Assembly (NCBI RefSeq): GCF_019061185.1
Contig: NZ_JAHQZU010000002.1
Coordinates: 62,001 to 126,000 of the forward strand
Direction: 5' to 3'
Length of the DNA: 64,000 nt
Source of the DNA: Paracoccus sp. Z118
GTDB lineage: Bacteria; Pseudomonadota; Alphaproteobacteria; Rhodobacterales; Rhodobacteraceae
How positions within the stretch are numbered: position 1 is the stretch's first letter; every line of letters begins with the position of its first letter. Shown one piece after another: positions 18,344 through 26,481 of this stretch. The notes under the pieces were generated by a model. It was not told the DNA's origin. It searched no databases and was given only the letters and a program-made list of their open reading frames with translations. A program made the position numbers and the translations under genes.

Positions 18344-18981
18344 TGGCGGATGAACGCCAGCGCGACGCCGAGGCCGTCGGGCGAGATGCCGTGGCCGGTG
18401 TTCTTCATCACGTGGCTGTAAACGGTAAAGCCCGCCCCGGTCAGCGCGTCGCCCGCCAGTCCCATGTCGGCGAACGGCACCATCTGGTCCTGATCGCCGT
18501 GGACCAGCAGGACCGGCGGCTTCACCGTCACCTCGTCCAGCAGTTCCGGCGCCAGCAGCCGCCCCGAGAAGCCGACGATCCCCGCGACCGCCTCGGCCCG
18601 GCGCGGCACCACATGCAGCGCCATCATCGTGCCCTGCGAGAAGCCGACGACGACCATGCGGTCCGCCGTCAGCCCCTCGGCCTTCAGCACCTCGTCGAGA
18701 TAGTGGTTCAGGTCCTCGACCGAACGGCCCATCGCTTCCCGCGCCTGCGCCTCGGTCGAGCCGTCCAGCCACGGAATCGGAAACCACTGCCGGCCCATCG
18801 GATTGTTGATGCTGGGCTCGGGCGCGTCGGGGGCGTGGAAGGCGGTCCCCGGCAGATGCGGCGACAGCGGGTCGGCCAGTCCCAGAAGGTCGGCCCCGTC
18901 CGCCCCATAGCCGTGCAGCAGCACCACCACCGAACTCGCCTTTTCCGGCCCGCGCCGGTCGGATTGCAGCTTGCGCACCAT
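18331..18981 (-). CDS. phospholipase/carboxylesterase family alpha/beta hydrolase
   Basis: A 216-residue serine hydrolase of the EstB/LypLA type. The nucleophile elbow is GFSQGTMMAL, the oxyanion region VVLLHGYGADGADLLGL is near the N-terminus, the acid is in LLVHGDQDQMVPF, and the catalytic histidine is in NTGHGISPDG. These enzymes hydrolyse short acyl esters. It lies 31 bases downstream of the AlkA-like gene and overlaps the sulfotransferase-like gene. Confidence 0.92.
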   Translation of the reverse strand: MVRKLQSDRRGPEKASSVVVLLHGYGADGADLLGLADPLSPHLPGTAFHAPDAPEPSINNPMGRQWFPIPWLDGSTEAQAREAMGRSVEDLNHYLDEVLKAEGLTADRMVVVGFSQGTMMALHVVPRRAEAVAGIVGFSGRLLAPELLDEVTVKPPVLLVHGDQDQMVPFADMGLAGDALTGAGFTVYSHVMKNTGHGISPDGLGVALAFIRQCLG

Positions 18982-19012
18982 GTCTTCCGTTCCCTCGCTT
19001 CACTCGGCGGTC

Positions 19013-19636
19013 TTATCGGATACCTTCGCGCCCCTTGGCCACCCGGTAATAAGCCCAGAGCGCCCGCGCCGCGACCGAGCGCCACGGCCGCCACGGCTCG
19101 GCCAGTTCGACCAGCGCCGCCGGTCTGGGCCGCGCCGGCAGGTCGAACAGCAACCGCGCCGATTCCTGCAGCGCAAGATCGCCCGCCGCGAAGGCGTCGG
19201 CCCGGCCGAGCGCGAACATCAGATAGATGTCCGCCGTCCACTGCCCGATGCCTGGCAGCGCAACCAGCAGCGCCGCCGCCTCGTCGTCGGGCAAGGCGCG
19301 CAGCCTGTGCCAATCGGGCGCGGCCTCGGCGATGCCGCGCAGATAGCGGATCTTCGGCCCCGACAGCCCGCAGGCCCGCAGCGCCTCGTCGGCGGCCGAG
19401 GCGATGGACCCCGCCTCGGTCAGCCCCGCCTCGGCCAGCCGCGCCGCAATGGCCTCCGCCGCGTGGGTCGAAAGCTGCTGCGAGACGACCGCACTCAGGA
19501 TCGCCGCGAACCCGTCCTCACGCCGCCGCAGCGGCAGCGGCCCGATCTCGGGCAGCACCCGCGCCCAGATCGGGCTGACCTGGGCCAGATGCGCGGCCCC
19601 CTCCTCCAGATCGGCGGCGGTGGCGATCACTCTCAC
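19013..19636 (-). CDS. AlkA-like DNA-3-methyladenine glycosylase
   Basis: A 207-residue helix-hairpin-helix DNA glycosylase that excises alkylated bases. The sequence VSQQLSTHAAEAIAARLAE begins the HhH-GPD domain; the hairpin itself is LPGIGQWTADIYLMFALG, and the catalytic aspartate is in DAFAAGDLALQES. It lacks the extra N-terminal domain of E. coli AlkA, as is common for the short bacterial form. Its start overlaps the upstream GntR stop by four bases. Confidence 0.93.
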   Translation of the reverse strand: MRVIATAADLEEGAAHLAQVSPIWARVLPEIGPLPLRRREDGFAAILSAVVSQQLSTHAAEAIAARLAEAGLTEAGSIASAADEALRACGLSGPKIRYLRGIAEAAPDWHRLRALPDDEAAALLVALPGIGQWTADIYLMFALGRADAFAAGDLALQESARLLFDLPARPRPAALVELAEPWRPWRSVAARALWAYYRVAKGREGIR

Positions 19637-20283
19637 CGCTTGCGCTCCTGCTCGACCGTGGCGGCCCAGTCCATCGCCCCCTGCCGCAGCCGAGTCTCGT
19701 AGGCGAGGGAGATATGGGCCCGCAGCGCGGCGTCAGCGGCATCGGGATCGCCCGCGGCGATGGCGTCCACGATGGCGCGGTGCTCGGCCAGCGAATCCTC
19801 GCCCCGCCCCGGCACGGCCAGCGAGGAATGCGCCATCAGCGCCATCGTGCGGTGAACGATGTCGAGCTGCTGCACCAGATAGCGGTTGTGCGAAGCCAGG
19901 TGGATCTGGTGGTGGAACCGCCGGTTCGCCCGCGCCAGCGCCTGCGCGTCGTCGAGAATTGCGCGATCCTCCTCGATCATCGCGCCCAGAACCCGCACCT
20001 CCTCGCGGCTGGCGTGGCGGGCGGCGAGCCGGGCGGCCAGCGCCTCGAGTTCCGTGCGGACGGCGTAAAGCTCGGTCAACTGATTGTGGTCCAGCGCGGC
20101 CACGATCAGGCTGCGCCCGTCGCGGGTCAGCATCGACTGCGTTTCCAGCCGCTGCAGCGCCTCGCGAACGGGGGTGCGGCTGACGCCGAACCGCTCGGCC
20201 AGCTCGGATTCGACCAGCCGGTCGCCGGGGCGATAGGTGCCGTTGTCGATGGCCGACAGGATCAGGGAATATGCGTCCTTCAT
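19633..20283 (-). CDS. GntR-family (FCD) transcriptional regulator
   Basis: A 216-residue repressor-type regulator. The winged-helix domain is at about residues 1-70 (GDRLVESELAERFGVSRTPVREALQRL) and the FCD effector domain follows (ELYAVRTELEALAARLAARH, FHHQIHLASHNRYL, with metal-binding-type histidines, and EHRAIVDAIAAGDPDAADAA). Ligands of this family are usually small organic acids. It heads the operon with the AlkA-like glycosylase (ATGA overlap) and is divergent from the HAD nucleotidase, 64 bases away. Confidence 0.93.
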   Translation of the reverse strand: MKDAYSLILSAIDNGTYRPGDRLVESELAERFGVSRTPVREALQRLETQSMLTRDGRSLIVAALDHNQLTELYAVRTELEALAARLAARHASREEVRVLGAMIEEDRAILDDAQALARANRRFHHQIHLASHNRYLVQQLDIVHRTMALMAHSSLAVPGRGEDSLAEHRAIVDAIAAGDPDAADAALRAHISLAYETRLRQGAMDWAATVEQERKR

Positions 20284-20347
20284 GGCGCGCAGTTTCCAGC
20301 CCGCCGCGGCGATTGCAAGCGCGGGCGCGCGCGGCTAGGCCGAAGGC

Positions 20348-21070
20348 ATGACCCATCATCGCCCCGCCACGCCCGAACTTCGCTCCGCCTTTGCCGGTGT
20401 GAATGTCTGGATCTTCGATCTGGACAACACGCTCTACCCGCCCGAGATCCGGCTTTTCGACCAGATCCAAGGCCGCATGACCGCCTGGGTCGCACGCGAA
20501 CTCGGGCTGGAACAGGCAGCCGCCGACACCCTGCGCGCGCAATACTGGCGCGACCACGGCACCACGCTGGCCGGGCTGATGGCCGAGCACAGGATCGACC
20601 CGGCCGCCTATCTGCTGGATGTTCACGACATCGACTTCTCGGCCCTGACGCCGGACGAGTCGCTGGCCGCCGCCATCACCGCCCTGCCCGGCCGCAAGAT
20701 CGTCCACACCAACGCCGACGCCCATTACGCGGGCAAGGTGCTGGCCCGTCGCGGCCTCGCCTGCTTCGAGGCGGTTTACGGGATCGAGGAATGCGGCTTC
20801 CACCCCAAGCCCGACCCGCGCTCCTTTGCCGCAGTGCTGGACGCGCACGGCATCGACCCGCAGGCGGCGGCGATGTTCGAGGATGACCCGCGCAATCTGG
20901 AAGTGCCGTATTCGCTGGGAATGCGAACGATTCTCGTGGGTTCCGGCCGCCACGGACCCGACGAGCTGGACGTTGGTCACGCGCATGGACCGCATGTCCA
21001 GCACCGCACGGCCGACCTTTCGGGCTTCCTCGCGCAGCTTGCCCCGGCGCCCTCGGCCATGGCAAGGTGA
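20348..21070 (+). CDS. HAD-family pyrimidine 5'-nucleotidase
   Basis: A 240-residue haloacid dehalogenase-type phosphatase of the Sdt1/pyrimidine 5'-nucleotidase group. HAD motif I is VWIFDLDNTLYPP with both aspartates, motif II is KIVHTNADAHY, the motif III lysine is in FHPKPDPRS, and motif IV is AAMFEDDPRNLEVP. It likely dephosphorylates UMP or CMP in the cytosol. A substrate cannot be settled from sequence. It is divergent from the GntR regulator and just upstream of a small membrane protein gene. Confidence 0.88.
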   Translation: MTHHRPATPELRSAFAGVNVWIFDLDNTLYPPEIRLFDQIQGRMTAWVARELGLEQAAADTLRAQYWRDHGTTLAGLMAEHRIDPAAYLLDVHDIDFSALTPDESLAAAITALPGRKIVHTNADAHYAGKVLARRGLACFEAVYGIEECGFHPKPDPRSFAAVLDAHGIDPQAAAMFEDDPRNLEVPYSLGMRTILVGSGRHGPDELDVGHAHGPHVQHRTADLSGFLAQLAPAPSAMAR

Positions 21071-21099
21071 GGGGCGAAAACCCAAGGATCGAGGTTTCC

Positions 21100-21351
21100 A
21101 TGTCCACTCAAACCCATGCGGCCGACCACTCGGCGGTCGATGCGATCGGCGAGGCGGTCAGCCCCGATGCCGACCTGCAGAGCCGCCGCGAGCTCGAGAT
21201 CGCGACCTGGCTGCTCGTCGGCGTGGCGATGCTGGTCGTCTTCATCGCCGTGCTGGTGTGGCTGTTCGGCCTGCCGGTGCTGGGGATCGTCGGCCTGATC
21301 GCGACCGTCCTGGTGTTCGCCATCCTCACCGCCTACGCCGCCGGGTTCTGA
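21100..21351 (+). CDS. small two-helix membrane protein
   Basis: An 83-residue protein with an acidic N-terminus of about 35 residues followed by two hydrophobic segments (LEIATWLLVGVAMLVVF and VLGIVGLIATVLVFAIL). ATG 21100 is preceded by CAAGGATCGAGG. I do not recognise the family. It sits 29 bases after the nucleotidase and six bases before the UbiH-type gene on the same strand, so the three are probably an operon. Confidence 0.7.
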   Translation: MSTQTHAADHSAVDAIGEAVSPDADLQSRRELEIATWLLVGVAMLVVFIAVLVWLFGLPVLGIVGLIATVLVFAILTAYAAGF

Positions 21352-21357
21352 CCTCCG

Positions 21358-22548
21358 ATGGAGCCGCGCAGCGTCGATGTGCTGGTCTCGGGCGGCGGGA
21401 TCGCCGGGCTGATCGCCGCCGCGGCCTTCGGGGCCGAGGGGCGGCGCGTCCTCTGCGTCGATCCCGCCCCGCCCGTGACCGAGGAAGCGGCGGCGGGCGC
21501 CGACCTGCGGACCACGGCGTTCCTGCAACCCGCGGTCGATCTGCTGGCACGGATCGGCCTCTGGGACCGGCTGGCGCCCCACGCAACGCCCCTGCAGATC
21601 ATGCGGATCGTCGATGCGGGCGGCGCCGAGCCGGTTGCGCGGCTGACGCGATCCTTCGACGCCGCCGACATTTCCGACCGGCCGTTCGGCTGGAACCTGC
21701 CCAACTGGCTGCTGCGGCGCGAGATCTCCGCCCGGCTCGCCGACCTGCCGGGGGTGGAGTTCCGCCCCGGCACCGGAACCGCCGGGCTGACCCCCCGCGA
21801 CGACGCCGCCATCGTGCGGCTGAGCGACGGTCAGACCATCGCCGCGCAGCTGGTTGTGGCCGCGGACGGCCGCAACTCGCCGGTGCGCGAGGCGCTGGGG
21901 ATCGGCGTCCGCACGATCCGCTACGGCCAGAGGGCGCTGGCCTTCGCCGTCACCCACGAGATGCCGCACGGCAATGTCTCGACCGAGATCCATCGCTCGG
22001 GCGGGCCGTTCACGCTGGTCCCCCTGCCCGACCGCGACGGCAAGCCCGCCTCCGCCGTGATCTGGATGGAGCGCGCGCCCGAAATCGCCAGCCTCCGCGC
22101 CCTGCCACGCGAGGCGTTCGAGCAGGAACTCAACGCCCGTTCGGCCGGGGTGCTGGGGCATCTGACACAGGCGACCGGGCTGACCGAATGGCCGATCATC
22201 AGCCAGATCGCCCAGCGCTTCTCCGGCCCGCGCACCGCCCTGATCGCCGAGGCGGCCCATGTCGTCCCGCCCATCGGCGCGCAGGGGCTGAACATGAGCC
22301 TCGCCGACCTCGCCGCGCTGCTGGACCTGATGCGCGAACGCCCCGGCGACCCGGCGGCGCTGGCCCGTTACGCCCGCACGCGCCGCGCCGATGCGCTGGC
22401 CCGCGTCATGGGCATCGACGCGCTGAACCGCGCCAGCATGGTCGGCCTGCGCCCCCTGCGCGACCTGCGCGCAGCGGCGCTCGGCGGGCTCTATGCGCTG
22501 GGTCCGGTGCGGCGCACCCTGATGCGCGCCGGTCTCGGGACGCACTGA
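21358..22548 (+). CDS. UbiH/UbiF/COQ6-family FAD-dependent hydroxylase
   Basis: A 396-residue flavoprotein monooxygenase of ubiquinone synthesis. It opens with the FAD fold DVLVSGGGIAGLIAAAAFG, has the family block DLRTTAFLQPAVDLLARIGLW, the DG motif LVVAADGRNSPVREALG and the late motif AHVVPPIGAQGLNMSLADLAALLD with its conserved glycine pairs. It would hydroxylate one position of the polyprenyl-phenol ring; which one cannot be told. It is followed by an inverted-repeat hairpin in the gap to the convergent Lrp gene. Confidence 0.92.
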   Translation: MEPRSVDVLVSGGGIAGLIAAAAFGAEGRRVLCVDPAPPVTEEAAAGADLRTTAFLQPAVDLLARIGLWDRLAPHATPLQIMRIVDAGGAEPVARLTRSFDAADISDRPFGWNLPNWLLRREISARLADLPGVEFRPGTGTAGLTPRDDAAIVRLSDGQTIAAQLVVAADGRNSPVREALGIGVRTIRYGQRALAFAVTHEMPHGNVSTEIHRSGGPFTLVPLPDRDGKPASAVIWMERAPEIASLRALPREAFEQELNARSAGVLGHLTQATGLTEWPIISQIAQRFSGPRTALIAEAAHVVPPIGAQGLNMSLADLAALLDLMRERPGDPAALARYARTRRADALARVMGIDALNRASMVGLRPLRDLRAAALGGLYALGPVRRTLMRAGLGTH

Positions 22549-22561
22549 CCCGCCCGAAGCC

Positions 22562-22597
22562 GGGGGCTGTCTGCCCCCGAACCCCCGAGGATATTTC
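22562..22597 (+). repeat. intergenic ATATTT repeat, copy 3
   Basis: GGGGGC...GCCCCC hairpin, then ACCCCCGAGGATATTTC on the plus strand. It faces copy 4 in inverted orientation. Confidence 0.75.
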
Positions 22598-22642
22598 GGG
22601 CCGCCCGAGAGACACGCCTGCCATTCGGGCGGCCCGAAATAT
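22591..22642. terminator. long hairpin between convergent genes
   Basis: An 18-bp perfect inverted repeat (22591-22608 and 22625-22642), starting ATATTTCGGG, with a 16-base loop. It is formed by the facing ends of repeat copies 3 and 4, between convergent UbiH-type and Lrp genes. No T-run follows, so bidirectional termination is an inference. Confidence 0.5.
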
Positions 22643-22674
22643 CCCACGGGGGTCTGGGGGTGTGAAACCCCCAG
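22636..22674 (-). repeat. intergenic ATATTT repeat, copy 4
   Basis: On the minus strand: CTGGGGG/CCCCCAG hairpin (22654-22674), then CCCCCGTGGGATATTTC. Inverted partner of copy 3. Confidence 0.75.
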
Positions 22675-22679
22675 TCGGC

Positions 22680-23135
22680 CTATCCAAGTGGACCGGGCCT
22701 GCGCTCTTCCGACAGCACCACGTTCGCCTCCACCTGCCCCACGCCCGGCAGCGTCATGATCCGCCGCCGCAGAACCCGCTCGAAATCGGCGATGTCGCGG
22801 GCGACGATCCGCAGGCGGTAGTCGAAACGCCCGAGGACGTGCTGCACCGTCTGCACCTCGGGGATGGCGATGGCGGCGCGCTCGAAATCCTCCAGCGCGG
22901 GGCGGCCGCGGGCGGCAAGGCGGATGCCGAGGAACACCGTCACCCCGAACCCCAGCGCCGCGCGGTCCACGACGATCCGCCGGCCGGCGATCACGCCCGC
23001 ATCCGTCAGCCGCCTGATCCGCCGCCATGCCGCCGGCTGGGTGAGGCCGACGGCGCGGCCGATTTCCGCCGCGCCCAGCGTCGCGTCGCGGGCGAGCAGC
23101 CGCAGGATGGCGGTGTCGGTGGTGTCCAGGCTCAC
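22680..23135 (-). CDS. Lrp/AsnC-family regulator 2
   Basis: A 151-residue feast/famine regulator. The N-terminal helix-turn-helix is TLGAAEIGRAVGLTQPAAWRRI and the C-terminal RAM ligand domain runs from VTVFLGIRL through VQHVLGRFDYRLRIVARD. The GTG start at 23135 overlaps the stop of the upstream Lrp gene by four bases, so the pair is translationally coupled and may form hetero-oligomers (inference). Such proteins bind amino acids. Confidence 0.92.
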   Translation of the reverse strand: MSLDTTDTAILRLLARDATLGAAEIGRAVGLTQPAAWRRIRRLTDAGVIAGRRIVVDRAALGFGVTVFLGIRLAARGRPALEDFERAAIAIPEVQTVQHVLGRFDYRLRIVARDIADFERVLRRRIMTLPGVGQVEANVVLSEERRPGPLG

Positions 23136-23587
23136 AGCGGCAGCTCCGCGCTGTCCTTGAGGGTCGCCACCAGCATCAGCGGCTCGATATCCGTCACATG
23201 CGGCAGCGGCAGGATGCGGCTGCGGTAGATCTCCTGCCAGTGCGCCATGTCGCGGGCGATCACCGACAGGCGGATATCGACCGAGCCGAGGAAGGTCTGG
23301 ATCTCGATCACCTCCGGCACCTCGCGCGCGGCGGCGGTGAAGGCATCGAAGGCGCGGGGTTCGGTCTTGTCGAGGGTGAAGCGCAGGCTGACCTCGACCT
23401 CATACCCGAGCGCGCGCCAGTCGATGCGCGCCTCGATCCCCTGAAGGATGCCGTGTTCGCGCATCCGGTCGAGCCGCCGCCAGAGTGTCGCGGGGGTGAC
23501 GCCGGCCCGTTCGGCCAGCGCGGCATTGTCGGCGGCGGGATCGGCCAGCATCTGCCGCAGGATGCGGCGGTCGGTGTCGTCGAGCAT
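23132..23587 (-). CDS. Lrp/AsnC-family regulator 1
   Basis: A 151-residue Lrp/AsnC protein: HTH DNAALAERAGVTPATLWRRLDR, then RAM domain VEVSLRFTL and IQTFLGSVDIRLSVIARD. ATG 23587 is chosen because the family normally opens LDDTDRRIL; a GTG at 23608 would add seven residues. It is divergent from ilvC, with 123 bases between the starts, and is probably an amino-acid-responsive regulator of that gene (inference). A second Lrp gene follows directly. Confidence 0.92.
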   Translation of the reverse strand: MLDDTDRRILRQMLADPAADNAALAERAGVTPATLWRRLDRMREHGILQGIEARIDWRALGYEVEVSLRFTLDKTEPRAFDAFTAAAREVPEVIEIQTFLGSVDIRLSVIARDMAHWQEIYRSRILPLPHVTDIEPLMLVATLKDSAELPL

Positions 23588-23609
23588 GATTTTTCCGCGT
23601 TCGTCCACT

Positions 23610-24733
<1,124 letters not shown>

Positions 24734-24771
24734 TCGCGGCACCGGGGCCTCGCGCCCGCCCCCATCCATGC

Positions 24772-24797
24772 AAAGGGCGCCCCACCGGGCGCCCTTT
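24772..24797 (+). terminator. intrinsic terminator of ilvC
   Basis: A perfect 10-bp stem AAAGGGCGCC/GGCGCCCTTT with a 6-base loop, 39 bases past the ilvC stop. The T-run is short. Confidence 0.7.
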
Positions 24798-24880
24798 CGC
24801 ATGGGCTCCGTTCGGCACCGGCGCGGGAACCTTCGCCCCGAGGTCCGGCTTGTTCCCGGCACGGATCGAGGGAGCGCATC

Positions 24881-26128
24881 ATGGCCAGACGAGGCGAGTT
24901 CACCGGGCCAGGCGCTGGCGGAGATGGCGGCCGGCAATCGGTTGCGGGGGCCAGTCCGAACATCCGCACGATCCTTCTGGTCCTCATCGCGCTGGTGCTG
25001 GCCGGCTGGGCCCTGCGGGCGATGGCCAGCGTGGCCGTGCCGGTGGTGGCCTCGATCCTGATCGCGCTGGCGGTGATGCCGGTGCGCGACTGGGTCCGGC
25101 GGAAACTTCCCCGCAAGCTGGGCTGGCTGGGCACCACCGCCGCGATGGCGCTGTTGGTCGCGGTCGTCGCTGTGTTCTTCGGGGCGCTGTGGCTCGGCGC
25201 GCAGCAGGTGGTCGCGCAGTTCCCCGGCGGCACTGAACAGGCCGCGGAACTGCTGCCGCAAAGCGGCCCGCCGAACGGCGACACGACCGGACAGGCGATG
25301 CCGCTGGGCCTGCCGTCCGGCGTGGCCGAGCCCGCCGACGACGCGGGCGCATCGTCCGCCGGCGGCGGAGCCTCTGACGAGGGCTCCGGCGGGTTGCTGT
25401 CGGGTTCGGCCGGCGATCTCGCCACGCGGTTCAGCGATACGATCATCGGTGTCCTGGCCAGTGTCGCGGGCACGGTCCTCAACTCGGCGGTGGCGATCGT
25501 CTCGGCGCTGGTGGTGATCTTCTTCCTCGTCCTGCTGACCCTGATCGAAAGCGGCGACTGGCGGCGGAAGATCGCCGCGATCACGAACGGGCGCGACGAA
25601 TGGCGGCTGACCGAATCGGCCGAGGTGATCGCGCAGAAGGTCCGCGCCTATCTGCTGATCCGGGCGGTGCTCGGGCTCGTCACCGCCGCGCTTTACGGGC
25701 TGTGGCTGTGGTTCTTCGGGGCGGGGCTGATCTTCGTCTGGGCGCTTCTGACCCTGCTGCTGAACTTCATCCCCACGGTCGGGTCGATCATCGCCGGCCT
25801 GCTGCCGGTCATGTATGTGTTCGTGACGCAGGATTTCGGCACGTCCGTGGCCGTGGGGCTGGGCCTTCTGGCGATCGAGCAGGTGATGGGCAACTATGTC
25901 GATCCGAAGGTCTCGGGGAACCGCATCGCGGTGTCGCCGCTGGTCATTCTGGTGGCGCTGCTGTTCTGGGCGTGGATCTGGGGGATTCCCGGCGCGCTGC
26001 TGGCCGGGCCGGTCACGGTGTCGCTGATCGTTCTGGGCGCGCATGTCCCGGTCCTGCGCCCCTGGGCGCTGCTGCTGTCGGACCGCACCGACATGGAGGG
26101 GCTGGAGGACGCGACCAGCCCCAAGTGA
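24881..26128 (+). CDS. AI-2E/PerM family permease with low-complexity insert
   Basis: A 415-residue inner-membrane protein of the AI-2E (PerM/TqsA) family: N-terminal helices ILLVLIALVLAGWALRAM and VPVVASILIALAVMPVRD, then a periplasmic loop, then C-terminal helices with LLTLLLNFIPTVGSIIAGLLP and GNYVDPKVSGNRIAVSPLV, both family signatures. The loop at about residues 120-185 carries a Ser/Gly/Ala/Asp-rich insert that looks disordered. ATG 24881 follows GAGGGAG. Members export AI-2, indole or ions; substrate here is unknown. Confidence 0.9.
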   Translation: MARRGEFTGPGAGGDGGRQSVAGASPNIRTILLVLIALVLAGWALRAMASVAVPVVASILIALAVMPVRDWVRRKLPRKLGWLGTTAAMALLVAVVAVFFGALWLGAQQVVAQFPGGTEQAAELLPQSGPPNGDTTGQAMPLGLPSGVAEPADDAGASSAGGGASDEGSGGLLSGSAGDLATRFSDTIIGVLASVAGTVLNSAVAIVSALVVIFFLVLLTLIESGDWRRKIAAITNGRDEWRLTESAEVIAQKVRAYLLIRAVLGLVTAALYGLWLWFFGAGLIFVWALLTLLLNFIPTVGSIIAGLLPVMYVFVTQDFGTSVAVGLGLLAIEQVMGNYVDPKVSGNRIAVSPLVILVALLFWAWIWGIPGALLAGPVTVSLIVLGAHVPVLRPWALLLSDRTDMEGLEDATSPK

Positions 26129-26134
26129 GCCGCG

Positions 26135-26410
26135 CTACAGGTCGTTATGGGCGTTGATGAGGTCGGCCGTGCGGACGGTCCTGCCATTGGACTGCCGGCA
26201 CAGATCGGCGCGACGCCCGTTTTCGATCCGCTGGATCACCGTGCCGCCGGTGCCCGCGCAATAGAGCGCCGCCGGATCGACCAGCGCGACCGGCGGCTGC
26301 GTGGTGGTTGTCGTTCTACGCGCGGGTTGGGGATCGCCGCAGGCCGCGAGCAGCAGGATGGTGGCCGGAATGGCAGCGCGAAGAGCGGTCGGAATCGGGC
26401 GGCGGATCAT
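26135..26410 (-). CDS. small lipoprotein, DUF333-like
   Basis: A 91-residue predicted lipoprotein: signal peptide with lipobox LLAAC, a Thr-rich linker, then a domain ALYCAGTGGTVIQRIENG followed by RRADLCRQSNGRTV that resembles the DUF333 (haemolysin-like) Cys-Gly pattern. ATG 26410 follows AAGGAC. Function unknown; it ends seven bases before the convergent end of the permease gene. Confidence 0.75.
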   Translation of the reverse strand: MIRRPIPTALRAAIPATILLLAACGDPQPARRTTTTTQPPVALVDPAALYCAGTGGTVIQRIENGRRADLCRQSNGRTVRTADLINAHNDL

Positions 26411-26481
26411 GGGTGGTCCTTCTGGGTGGGATCTGGTTCGACCCTGCCAATTGCGGGCAGGCTGAGCAACCTTCCGCCGAG

